From NCBI GenBank assembly GCA_001939145.1, contig LSRX01000701.1, forward strand, positions 290,409-354,408: a DNA stretch of 64,000 nt, in the 5' to 3' direction. This stretch comes from Symbiodinium microadriaticum. Taxonomy: Eukaryota; Sar; Dinophyceae; Suessiales; Symbiodiniaceae. This document shows positions 37,351-49,200 of the stretch, one piece after another. The notes under the pieces are model-generated. The model worked only from the letters and a program-made list of their open reading frames with translations. It made no database searches and had not been told where the DNA came from. Made by a program: the position numbers and the translations under genes. Numbering within the stretch: the stretch's first letter is position 1; each line of letters begins with the position of its first letter.

Positions 37351-37839
37351 TCAGTGCTCCAATTCACTTCCATGAATCATGGCTTCAAGGATCCAGCAAG
37401 TGGAGGTGGCTCCAAAGTGACCTGGCTTGCGGCTACCCTTTTCTGCACTGCACTGATTTCCGGAATGTCCGCAATCCCGAACTCAAGACAAGCTGGAGAG
37501 GCGATGTCGAACCTGCAGGACCTAGGCCGTTTGGCTCAGAGATGTGCGCCAGTCGCCAGTCGCACAGCCACTAAGCTAACTTGATCCAACTTGAAGCCCT
37601 CTGCCTTCCTTGTTCGATGCTCCCTGCTCTGAGGGGTGCTGGGAGACAACACTCCACGTTCAGGTCATGCGCATAAAGGCACGACGGCCACGTCTTCCGC
37701 AAACAAGCTCTATATGGCCCCCGAAACGGCATCCGGAATCACCAAACTCTTGCAGTTCAGGACTTGTTTTCCCAAAGATGAGAGGCTGAACCGGGGGCTC
37801 TCGAGAAGCCTCGCGACGAGATGGCCCAGGAACTAGTTA

Positions 37840-38900
37840 GAACTGTCTCCAACCCCTTAACCTCTTGGCAGCGGATCTTCCCTCCCCCTCCCAAAGATAC
37901 CAGGAAGAAGTGTAGGATCTAGCAATTGAGAAACCCAGACTCTGAAACAAAAACCGGTCCTCTCTGCCTCTGGCTGCTGTCTGGCTCGCCTCTGAGCTTC
38001 TGGCGACTCGCCTCGAAGCTCGGAAAGATTGGGCTCCTGAACGGGACATAACCTCTGCTGCCTGTTAGGCTTCCCTGCTTTAGCAAGGACCATCAATTAG
38101 GGTCCGACTAATTCCGACTTGTAGCATGAGTTCACCTGACAGACTTCGACCCGAGAACCGAAGAGTCACGAAGCCCCAGTATCTGCTGGTATAATTGTCC
38201 TACCGTACAAGGTGAACCGCAAACCCTCCCGTCCCCGAAGACCCAGCTGACGGCGGCGCCTTGCTCAAGGAAGAAATTGTGACCTTGTCGGAGCAGCCGT
38301 TCCTGCGAGATGAGGAAAAGTGCCTTCATAACCACAACAAGTCTTTCAACGGCTCTTCTGCGGTTTAAGGGATTGACACAGGGTTTGCGGTCTAGCATTG
38401 AAGAGTCTTCGAGAGAGTGCCAGGGGCTACGATTCTGATTGCTAATTGTTTGGGGGGGTTTCCGAAAATAGGGGTCCCTAATATAGCACCCTGAGGATCT
38501 TCACATAAGGACCCCAAAATAAGGTACCCCCCTATTTTCGGAAACCCACATTTAGACCTCCAGCTTGGCGGTATGGGGAAGCCCTGCACGAGATGAAAGC
38601 CCGGGATCAAAAGCCCGCAGCCCCAATCCCCCTAAAGGGATCAAACCACAAAGACGATCCAAAGCCAGTTGTGAGTAATGTACTTCCGGTCAAGAAACCA
38701 TCAGCAGCTTGCACACCCCCAAACCCCTCAACCCCCAAGCCTGAACAGGATTAGGATTGGGGCATCCCTGAACCCTTAAGCCCTAAGCCCAAAACCCAAA
38801 ACCCAAACACCCAAACACCTAAAACCCAAAACCCTAAAGCTATGGGCCTCGCCGCCAATGTCTCCAAAGCTTCTTTGGCCTGCTCAGGGAAACCTCGATC
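37840..38900. other. no supported gene; degenerate telomere-like tract
   Basis: 38760-38845 is a degenerate array of CCCAAAAC/CCCTAAAGC words. Otherwise unassigned, apart from the fold-back at 38456. Confidence 0.5.
38456..38547. mobile_element. fold-back element with 19-bp perfect inverted repeat
   Basis: GGGTTTCCGAAAATAGGGG at 38456-38474 and its exact complement at 38529-38547, with a further partial inner pairing (GGGTCCCTAA versus AAGGACCCC). No coding capacity; MITE-like. Single copy in this window. Confidence 0.55.
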
Positions 38901-38926
38901 GGATCGCTGGCTCCAGTTGAATTAGA

Positions 38927-39090
38927 AGAATAATAATAAGTGTTATTATAATAATAATAAGAATAATAACAAGAAGAAGAAGAAGAAGAATAATAGTAAT
39001 AAGAATACTACTAATAAGAGTAGTTATAAATAATAACTATTATTATTCTTATAACATGAATAATAATAGTAGTAGTAGTAGTAGTAGTAG
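38927..39090. repeat. AAT/AAG/AGT triplet tract
   Basis: AATAAT, GAAGAA and AGTAGT runs. No gene. Confidence 0.85.
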
Positions 39091-39299
39091 TGGTGGCTTC
39101 TGGAGCATTCTACGATCACTATTTCGAGGAACGCTTGGAGACTGTATGGTAAGTTTGTGGGTTGTACGTGTTCACCTTTGGGACCTTCCGGCTGCGCGGC
39201 TCAGGGTACTCAGGTTTGGGGATACTAAATTTTACGGGTGTTGGGATACTTCGGGTTTCGGCTCCTCTTGAGGGCTTACGGTGTGGTCTATAGCAGTCT

Positions 39300-39850
39300 A
39301 AGAGGTGGTGTCTTCGAAAAGGTGCTCAAACCTCAGAACACAAACCGTGCACTGAGTGCAGTACCCCAGGCCGGCACGAAGCAGCTGGACTGAGCACCCT
39401 GCCTCAGGTACAGTAGCTTTCGGCAGCCGTTTCCAGAACTCAGGCACTGTAGGCTCGAACTTGCAAAGGTTGACGAGTTATGAGCCATGGGTGTGAGAGC
39501 TGTATTTGTATATGTATGTGTGCGCGCGCCTGCCTGTGTGTCTTGTGTCATCTCTTTGCATATCTGTCAATAGGTATTATACGTAAGACGGGAGGGTTTG
39601 AAGGATGGTCCGACACGTCTTCTGCTTTGCTCTTGTGCTCGGACTGGTTTAAAGTCCGGGTGGCGACGTATGCCTGCAAGATTCTTCGTCGGCAAGAGTT
39701 TGCAGTTGACACTTCTGCCATGCTCCTCTGAAGTCTGCACATGTAAGCCACGGCAGAGACCGTTGCACGGCACAAGTTGAGGAAGCAGCGCAGCACAAAA
39801 AACGCCGGAGCTCTCGCCGAAGAAGCTGAGCACCTGTCAGATCCGTTGCG
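39300..39850 (-). CDS. weak exon-like region
   Basis: A minus frame near 39740-39833 reads VLSFFGESSGVFCAALLPQL with GC-rich third positions; an overlapping frame (ATVSAVAYMCRLQRSMAEVS) continues. Possibly one exon with a frameshift. Unknown. Confidence 0.2.
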
Positions 39851-40465
39851 AAGCCCCGAGACTTCTTGCGGACATACTGAAAAAGTTATACATCATCTTA
39901 CATATTATGTATTATGAAAGATGCGCCTGTGGAGTCCTCCGCACCGGCTGCGGAGCTGATGCCTTGTGGCCTTGGTTTTAAGGCCGACAGACAAGACTTT
40001 GCTTGACATTAAGGGTTTCGGGCTGCTAATCTTTTTGTCTCTCTTGTGGTGGGGGCCAAGGCCGAGGATCGTCCGCTTCCTAGCAAACGCCTGAAATCAC
40101 ACCAGCACTGGACTTCTTCCAGGTTCAGTCCTACGTTTCACCCATACCCTTTGCACTCAAGCTGGACTGAGCTCAATGCGTTGGTGAGCAGATGTGGTGG
40201 GCGGGCCTGTCAGATTGCTTAGAGACTACTGTGCAAACTGGTGTCGATACAACTTGGTCCTGCTAATGACAGGAAACCGTCTGCGGACAGCACCCTCTAG
40301 GCCGGATGTCCGGCCAACTTCAGATTTTTCGGACTGCAGAAGCAGGGAAAATAAGTTAGCCAACGTCTCTGGAAGGCACAACTCAACGAGCAGACATAGA
40401 AACGAAGCGCTGCCCAGTTCAACAGAATTTACAACGCAAAAGTATAAACAAGTAAAAGCATATAG

Positions 40466-40482
40466 ATATATACATACATACA

Positions 40483-40512
<30 letters not shown>
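40466..40512. repeat. CATA microsatellite
   Basis: About ten CATA units. Confidence 0.95.
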
Positions 40513-40515
<3 letters not shown>

Positions 40516-40599
40516 GCTACCCCCCCCCCCATGCACCCACATGTGGCGTGTGTTTTGCGCTTGTTTCCTATTTTCTATGCTCATGCATGTAGTATGCTT

Positions 40600-42560
40600 A
40601 ATTACTAGCAGTTACTAACAATGTCCCTTGAACACTCTCCAGCACCAGATCACTGAGAATAGTGTTGGTTTCTCACTGAAAATGCATTAACTTTAAGAGG
40701 CACTTGGAGCACAAAACACTGGTATATACACGTTTTTCCACAAATTCGCCCATGTGTAATGTGACATCTCATGAAACTTTGAACGGAAGTTGGAAGACAA
40801 ACTGTCAGTAGCATTTCGTTGAAAAAGTCGGAACCGGAAACTCAGCAATGTTTGTTTGTATTAAGAATAAGACTCAACATAATGCTACCACCAATACGAT
40901 TAACATGACAAATATTACTGATACTAGCTTTTCCTAAGAATATTACTCGTCAAAATATTGTGTAATACTAATACTAACATCAACACTAATGCGAATATTA
41001 ATACGGATACGAATACTCAGCTTCTTAAGGTTTTTAAACCATTATCCACACTCGTCTCAATTATTCTAACAGGTTAAGTACGAATGCTAATACTAAGTCT
41101 GGTACGAAACGCATAAAACACCACATACTGATACTTATGCCAATATGGAATACTTATATTAACATTCGTACTCCTACGAATGCTGATATTCATGTTCATA
41201 TTCCCAATAATGTCAACTCATACGAATAAAAACGCATACATTTACGAATGCATACTAATATACATCATACTACATTAAAATACCAGTACATTGGCATATT
41301 CACGTACTAATATTTTAAAGCTTTCATATATTCATGTACCAATGTACTAACATGCGAATTTATGAATATATTTGAATATATTAACAAACAAATTTATTTC
41401 TATACTAATACACCAACATACCAATATACTAATGTATCTTTCTATTTATATTTCTATTTATATACTTCTGTGTTTATATACTCGTTTGCCAAAATAACAG
41501 TATTCTAAAACAGTTGTACAAAAGTTAATATAACGATAAACGAACGTGCTAATATACAAATGTACCAGATTCCAATTTGTTACATTGTTTTAATATACTA
41601 ATGTAACAATGGGCGGTCTTACCAATGCACGACGTTACAAGTATGCAAACATACTCATATACTAATAATATTAAACCTAATACTAATACGAACACTACTG
41701 CGTATTCGAGTATTATTACCTAGATTAGCATGTATATTCAGACTTGTACTATTATTAATACTGAGTCTCACATTGACACTGATTATCAATACTCATACGC
41801 ATGCTAGTACATTAGATTTTCAAACGTATAATAATATATGTGCTACTATATTAAAGCACCAATACATTAGCACATTCATGTACTAAAGGGTTCGTGTTTT
41901 CTTATACTCAAAAACCACTATACGACTATACTTATGTACTCATATGTAAATATGCTAATATGCTAACATACTAGATGATTCATATACGAACATACAAATA
42001 TACGAATAAACAAATATACTAATACTTTGATATACTGGTGCATTCATATACTAGTACACAAAAAACAGTCATACACTCTTCAATTTTACGGATGTGTCAA
42101 GATCGTGAGAACTGATATACTAATATACAAATACACCATTTTTCCAGTCTACTGATATACTCATATAATAATATACTGCTATACTGATGTACGATTATAC
42201 AAAGGATTCAAATATCCTAATGTACTAAAACATTCATCTACTGGCATACTGATCTACTAATTAACTTATGCATTAATATACTTAACTACTACGTAATATA
42301 TACTCAATATATTAAACCTAATACACATGCGGATACTAATACGTAAACGAGTATGAATACAAATACTGACATGCATACTCTGACTAATACTAACTGACAT
42401 ACTGATATCGATAGTGACTACTAATACTAATGATAATCCTCAGACTAATATTAACAGTAGACAAATACTGACACTGAACTGATACAAGAATTTAGACTAC
42501 TCAAAATACTACAAACAGTGGTAAATACTAAGACTGAAACTGCATCAACGAAATCATCAT
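40600..42560. repeat. 2-kb AT-rich desert of degenerate TACTAA/TACGAA words
   Basis: No open frame of 60 codons on either strand. Words such as ATACTAATA, ATACGAATA, TATACTAATGTA and CATATACTAATA recur every few bases throughout, so it looks like a very degenerate short-period tandem repeat. Borders with the flanking mixed-composition DNA are fairly sharp. Confidence 0.8.
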
Positions 42561-42656
42561 CCGCAAGATATCAGCATGCGCACAGACAACGTGGAAACAG
42601 CGTCAGGGAAGAGTAGCGCAATATATCCATGCCATCAGTGACAAGTCCCTGTGAAT

Positions 42657-42814
42657 CCAAAAATCCAATATTTTCCAGGAGATGGTGGAGCGAAGTTTTG
42701 ATTCTTGGATTTTCGGATTTTTGGAATTCTAAATTTCTCAGCAATTCCAAAAATCCACAAATCCGAAAAGCCAAACTTCGCTCTACCATCCCCTCGAAAA
42801 TGTTGGATCTTTGG
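42657..42814. mobile_element. 158-bp fold-back element with 70-bp arms
   Basis: The left arm (42657-42728) and right arm (42743-42814) are imperfect reverse complements, sharing AGCGAAGTTT, TTTTCGGATTT and TTTTTGGAATT; the loop is about 14 bases. Non-coding, MITE-like. Confidence 0.65.
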
Positions 42815-43727
42815 AAATTTGCAGGAATTGTGCTAGGCCTTCTCGCAACCTGGACAAAGACGAAAAACTGTATGTCGACCCGCTTGCGCGTACGATGCTC
42901 ATGACGGTATACAGATATGCTCCTGATGCCATAAAACTAAATGCTCGTGAAGCCCCGGCAACCCCTGACCCTGAACACCAGGAGAATGATTGAGCTTCAA
43001 GTAGAGTTACCTGACAGAGGAATGTGGGCACGTGGGGGTGGTACCATATACATATACATAGATAGATAGATATATATATATATATATGCTCTGCGGTCCC
43101 GCGCTCCCCCCCGACGGCCCATGGCATCCCCCGGCCACCCCTAGGGTACCCCACCTCTGCCTTGTGCGGAAAAAGGCAATCTGCGCAGTAGTTTCCTGCA
43201 TCAGACATGAATTGCCATGTTTAATTATGAGGGTTGTATGGCGATGGGGATGGTGGCAACTATTCATTTGATGGTACTGATGATGAAGATGACGACGAAA
43301 ATGATGATGTTGAGCATGATGTCAAAGATGATATGATTGTCGACTCGCGTCACCGTCTAGAGCAGCATAACATCATGAGCAGTACCACCGGTGCGACAGC
43401 AAGAAGGAAGATAAGGAGTAACAAATCATAAGAATTTCAAGAACGGCGGATGCGGGCCGCACGAACATAGTAGATGCAATTGTAGACATGAGTGGTGGCG
43501 TAAGAAAGTCGGAACAAGTTCTCTTAAAGTTCCACGTAAAAGTATTTGAGTCACTAGTCGTGACAACAGATCCTTGTGTTACGCGTTTTGCGTATTCTAA
43601 CTCAGGCCAACCAAAGCCTCAGCTAAGGGGGGTGCAGAGCTCACCCCAACAACGAAACCACAGGGGTGGGGTGGGATGCAGGGGGAAGGGTACCACCACA
43701 GGCCCCACCCCACGGGAAAGGGGGGCC
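42815..43727. other. no supported gene
   Basis: Contains a GATA/TA microsatellite (43050-43088) and a GAT/GAC-rich stretch at 43265-43340. No defensible exon. Confidence 0.5.
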
Positions 43728-44357
43728 NNNNNNNNNNNNNNNNNNNNNNNNNNNNNNNNNNNNNNNNNNNNNNNNNNNNNNNNNNNNNNNNNNNNNNNNN
43801 NNNNNNNNNNNNNNNNNNNNNNNNNNNNNNNNNNNNNNNNNNNNNNNNNNNNNNNNNNNNNNNNNNNNNNNNNNNNNNNNNNNNNNNNNNNNNNNNNNNN
43901 NNNNNNNNNNNNNNNNNNNNNNNNNNNNNNNNNNNNNNNNNNNNNNNNNNNNNNNNNNNNNNNNNNNNNNNNNNNNNNNNNNNNNNNNNNNNNNNNNNNN
44001 NNNNNNNNNNNNNNNNNNNNNNNNNNNNNNNNNNNNNNNNNNNNNNNNNNNNNNNNNNNNNNNNNNNNNNNNNNNNNNNNNNNNNNNNNNNNNNNNNNNN
44101 NNNNNNNNNNNNNNNNNNNNNNNNNNNNNNNNNNNNNNNNNNNNNNNNNNNNNNNNNNNNNNNNNNNNNNNNNNNNNNNNNNNNNNNNNNNNNNNNNNNN
44201 NNNNNNNNNNNNNNNNNNNNNNNNNNNNNNNNNNNNNNNNNNNNNNNNNNNNNNNNNNNNNNNNNNNNNNNNNNNNNNNNNNNNNNNNNNNNNNNNNNNN
44301 NNNNNNNNNNNNNNNNNNNNNNNNNNNNNNNNNNNNNNNNNNNNNNNNNNNNNNNNN
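43728..44357. other. assembly gap (630 N)
   Basis: Run of N. Frames crossing it are meaningless. Confidence 1.
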
Positions 44358-44475
44358 GGTGGGTGGGTGGGTGGGTGGGTCTGTGTCTGTGTCTGCGTCT
44401 GTGTCTTTCTCTGTCTCTGTGTGTGCGTGCGTGAGTGCGTGCGTGCGTGCGCGTGTGTGCATATGTACGTGTATG
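44358..44475. repeat. GGGT and GTCT/GTGC microsatellite at gap edge
   Basis: GGGT units, then GTCT/GTGT and GTGC units. The left edge of the gap is poly-G/C rich, so the gap probably hides a repeat. Confidence 0.9.
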
Positions 44476-44617
44476 TGCGCGTCAAGGCATGATCATGTTC
44501 CACTGCAGTGTTAAAGTAGCCTGAATACTACGCAGTTCGACTCAGCCTTTCTCGAGCGCGCGCAAGGCTGAAGCCTCGGACAGGATGCGACAAAGAGGTC
44601 AGCTGGCAGTCATCTGG

Positions 44618-44705
44618 AGGGTTCAGGGTTCGACTCGCACAGTCGCACGACGGCAGGGACGGATTCATGAGGTTCGACTCTCACACTGGTACCATGCAGG
44701 CAGGG
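44618..44705 (+). repeat. two TTCGACTC elements in tandem
   Basis: AGGGTTCAGGGTTCGACTCG then CACAGTCGCAC, followed 40 bases later by AGGTTCGACTCTCACAC and CATGCAGGCAGGG. GGTTCGACTC resembles a tRNA B box. Confidence 0.5.
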
Positions 44706-45289
44706 CTCCACATAGTCCCGTCACGCAAGTCGATGACTCAGGGCACAAGCCCCATAAACGATCAAAGTTCACCTAATGACACTAACAAACCACTCTGCTG
44801 AGCCATCTTCAGGAGGCACGGCCCCCCGGCTCCGCATCTACTGTTTACGTCTACAGCATGAAGTCAGCACAGCCACTGATGTGAGTGTTCTCCTTTTTCA
44901 AATACTCTCGGTCTGGCCACAAGCACTAAGTTGCGCAGCAGAAGAAACACGAGCTCAAGGGTCCAGCGCTTTGGTTTGGGGCTTGTGGTAGCAAAACTTC
45001 AGGGTCACTTGCCTCTTGTTTCCACTGCGTTTCAAACTGCCAGCTCAGCTGAGCAGTCAACCCCTCAGGGGCAAAAAGGATGCTGACGCACACGCAAGAG
45101 CTGAGATGTAGAGCCCCATCCCCTAACCATCCCTAACCCAGTACCCGCTCGCACGGGGATCAAAAATCCCAAGATGTTGTCAACCACAGACCCCACATCA
45201 TCCTGCGCGCTTCCTCAAGCTTTGCGCGGCAACACAGAAGTCTCCTTCAGACTCCATGAACCCAACTTTGAAGCCCACAGCTTTCACCA

Positions 45290-45558
45290 CGACTTGCTGG
45301 CTGGGATGTTGCAGAGATTTCGTCCTTTGCCTCTCCGTGGGGCACAACTTCAGGATTCAGGATGCAAACCTGCCGGCGAGGCGGCCCGTTCTCGTACACC
45401 AATCCAAGGAGTTCTCGAGAGCCCGGGAGCTGCAAACGACATATTTGGCTTGACGCAGAATAACACCAATCACAATCCTGCGCAGGGAGCCGTGCCTGGA
45501 ATTTCAAGGTCGGGTTCAAGTCAGAGGAAGTGGCTGGCTTTATGTCGATTGTGAACAT
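45290..45558 (-). CDS. exon-like segment with possible start codon
   Basis: Minus frame beginning ATG at 45558: MFTIDIKPATSSDLNPTLKF, then RELLGLVYENGPPRRQVCIL and VPHGEAKDEIS. It lies about 700 bases downstream of the PstS-TIR stop, so it may start the next gene of the minus-strand block. Not recognised. Confidence 0.3.
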
Positions 45559-46246
45559 CGTTTGTGGTTACACCTTCGCAGCAAGGATCCCTGACACGGA
45601 ATGTAAACAGTAGTGGACCAAGCTTGCTTTCAGTAGCAAGCAAGTCCCCTTTACAAAGAGAGTCCAGCTCCACCGTTGCAGGACAGAGCAGAGTTTGTCG
45701 TGGGCCACAAAGGGCCGGTGCTAGCAAAAAAGCGAGTACTTCTTGCAAGGTCGCGCCGCTCTCGTAAGCAATGGAGGGAACTTGAAACCATCCCTTCTTT
45801 TAAATGGTGATGTTGCCTTGAAATCTAAAGAGATTTTTCAACCAGAGAGGCGCTGCCTTGAAACCTCTATCGAGGGCTCTCGGCCTCCAGCCGGTTGCCC
45901 GGTGTCGCGTTTACTGAAGGATCAAAAGTACTCACCGCTCAAACTCTGGGCACGCCTCAGGCTAGACAAAATTTTCTTTGGCAACTCGAACACGGAAAAC
46001 CCACAGTCTGAGAAGAACCTAATTCAATAGGGACCGATCCATGTCCCTCGCACTCCTCCATGGAGAAAGTCGAAGAGAATGCTCTTTCTGTGCTGCGAAT
46101 CAGAATTCGGAGTGGTTAAATACTCTGGGTGCGGAATGTTCGATCATGGAGTAGAGCGGCATCAGAAACTCATTGCAAAAATGCGGCGAACCGGCTTGCT
46201 TCTGCTCATCCAACTGTGCCTCAGAACAAGGGGTACGCCCTCCTCT

Positions 46247-49200
46247 TCAGAACTCCTCGGACAGCACCTCTGGCTTTTCTTCCACCTTTTCTTCCACATC
46301 GGCGACAGTCGGTTCTTCAAGGGTCTGCTCTGCGGGTGATGTGGGTGCCTCCACCGAAGAGCTCTGGGGTGGGGCTCCGGGCGGGAAGCACGCAGAAGCC
46401 CTGGATCCTCTATCCTCCACCTTGAGGATTCGGCGTTCGAGCTCCTTCGAGGCACGTTCCTCGATGATGCTGAACTCCTGGCGGAGGAGGTTCTGATTCT
46501 GCTCAGGGCTGACAGCCCACGCCAGAATCTTGTAGAGAGGTGCCAAGGCGTCAGCCAGCTCCGAGAATGAATATCCTGGGACGATCTGGCTCACTACGTG
46601 CAGATCCGCAGGCTGCAGCACGGAACCACTGCGGAGGAGATCAAAGTACTCCTCATCTGGCTTCCAGAAGGACTCCTGGCTCAGCACCGTGAGGGCGCCG
46701 AGGCCTGCACGCCTGATGGTAGCTGCTGCACCCAAGGCAACAGGATCAAAGGGCAACCCCTTTGACATCAAAACCACAGCCACGGCCTTGTCCGGCACCG
46801 GGAGGATGTCCCCGAAGTCCATTGCCGCAGACGGGTCTTGCAGCTTGAAGGATCCATCTTTGGAGCGCTGCATCATGTCTCTGCCAGGGCAGAAAAGACG
46901 AGGGTTCCAGCGTCGCTGCCGGAAGAGATGCCTCAGAAGCAACGCGACGCTGCACTGAGCATCATCGCGCGTGTTGAAGACGATGAAGACCAACTTCTCT
47001 GGATCCAGAGGCACCACTTTCGGCTTCTTCATCCAGGCGGCAAGCTCATGTCCAGCGGCTGCCATCGTCGAGTCAAGCTGCATCTGCTCCAACGGGATCG
47101 CGAGCTGAAAGCGCGTCCTTGGGAGTGTTGCCAGGTATCGATATGCCTTGTCCAGGTCCTGCACAGTAATCCCACTCTTGGCAAAGATGCCGATATCTGC
47201 AGGGCTAAAAGACTCTGTCACGTCGTCGATAAACTTGTCAGAGAGCTCGACTGCGTCCTGATTGATGTCCACCACGCCGAGTGGCACCTTGTTGAGGAAG
47301 GCGGTGCCGATCTCCACGGCGCACCAAGGCCTTCGCAGAACGTCGCTCGTCAGCATCACCAACAACTTGCGCGTGTGCTTCACAGCGAAACTGAGGTTGT
47401 CCAGGTTGTCGAGCTCATCGACATCCAGGAAGACGTTCAGAGTGGAGCACATGTTGAACAGCGTCTTCAGGTGCCTGGCAGACAGCGCCGCAGCAGCCTT
47501 ATGGTGCGTCAGGAAAACGTCGTAGTGCGTCTTGCTGCGCATGTGGAGGACAATCTTGATGGACGCCATCGCAAACAGCAGCAGGACAACGCAGACAAAA
47601 ATGGTGATGATACACCATCCCACCAGGGCACGGTCAATGGAATCGTCAGCCAGCAGGCCAAACAAGCACAACATCATGATCTGCACGCCACTGACTATCA
47701 TGTCCAAGAGATTGAGGAGCTCAAAGCGCCAGCATTGAGACTTGGCTTGTCCGATTAGCCACAATACGAAGATAGCCAGGAGAAGGATGATCTGCCCGCC
47801 ATAGTTGTTGCTTGCTATCACCGGCGCCAGCGAGATCATGAAATTGCGCACATTCCACCAGAAGCCAAACATGACGCAGTCGGGTTGCATCCTTCCGGAC
47901 ATGAAGCGGACTGCGTTGGTGAACCCGACACCGTACTTCACTGACAGGGCACCGAACCCGAATGAGGCGATCCCTGTGAGGGTCAGATAGGTGACCGGAT
48001 AGCAGAGGATGGCAATCACGCTCAACACCAGCAGAGTGTTGTGCTCTCCGCCCTCCCAGCACACCATGGCGCCGAAGGCTTGGAGAACTGCTTTGCCGTT
48101 GGGATTGGCTTTGCAGCGAAAGCCCTCCAAGCTCATCAGGCTCACCGAGACGAACAGCGCGGACATCAAAAATCCTGCAGTGTTGAGGATCGCGGGACGG
48201 TTGAAAGAGGCATACCGCTTCACGATCGGAACGTGCTTCAGGATGAAGGACCCCGTGACCACCACCAAGAGCAGGACAGGGAAGGCCAAAAGCTTGAAAA
48301 CATACTCAGCTGTGAACGACTTTCGACCCAACACACAAGAGAAGGACAAGAAGTCCATGTCGAGCGAGAGGATGCCAAAGCTGGGGATGAAGGAGCTCAT
48401 GGGCGGACCCCAAACAGCGTTTAGCGTTCCGTAGACGCCGAAGGTGAGTACCACCGTGGCCGCCATGCCGCAGAAGTAGACCGCCGTCATCACTGTCTTG
48501 TTACCCTTGACCAGTGGCCAATTTGTCATGACATGCATGAAGGTGACGCACAAGCAGCCTGCGAGACCGCCGAGGAAGAGAAGCAACGGACCGCTTGAGC
48601 CTGTGCATGCAGTGCACTTGCCACCCCTCCACTCTTCTCCAGGCGGACAAGTTGAACACACGAGGTTGACCCGTCCACCTTCACACGTCTCTGGATCACC
48701 TCCCAGGCAGATGTCCTCCGACAGGCATTTGTAGACGGAAAGCGGGTCATCATACGTCGTGAAGAAGCCTGCTTTGACCTGAGGATAGGGCGCGTCGACG
48801 GAGTAGGACGTGGTGTTCCCGCTGTAGAAGTTGGCCATGTCACTCCCAACCGCGCAAGTCATGCCCTCTGGGCAAGCCTCGCAGGTGCCGAAGACGTTGC
48901 GGTAGGTGCCTGCTTCGCAGACGCAGTCTTCGAGCTTCTCTGCTGCCATGAATGCCGTGGTGAGCCCTGGCGGGCAGGAGAGGCAGGCCGAGTCGGAAGT
49001 GGTCCGGTATGTGCCAAGTCCACAGCGTAGGCAGGCTGAAGAGCCCAGGTCCGCTGTCTGGTAGCCAGCGGCGCAAGCATCGCACCTGCCAGCTCCTGGA
49101 GCAGCGGCAATGGAGTTCTTGGGGCAGGCTGTGCAGTTCGTTGAGCCTTCTTCTGCGAAGGTCCCTGGCAAACAGAAGTCGCAGGCCGACTGTCCGGCCA

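Noticed and set aside
40600..42560. Idea that the AT desert is mitochondrial DNA
   Set aside because: No cox1, cox3, cob or rRNA-like sequence and no open frame; left as a finding of unknown nature.
43488..44514. Frames of 250-334 codons over the N gap
   Set aside because: Made of undefined bases.
46838..47758. 306-codon plus-strand frame
   Set aside because: Antisense shadow of the PstS-TIR coding sequence, whose GC-rich third positions keep the opposite strand open.
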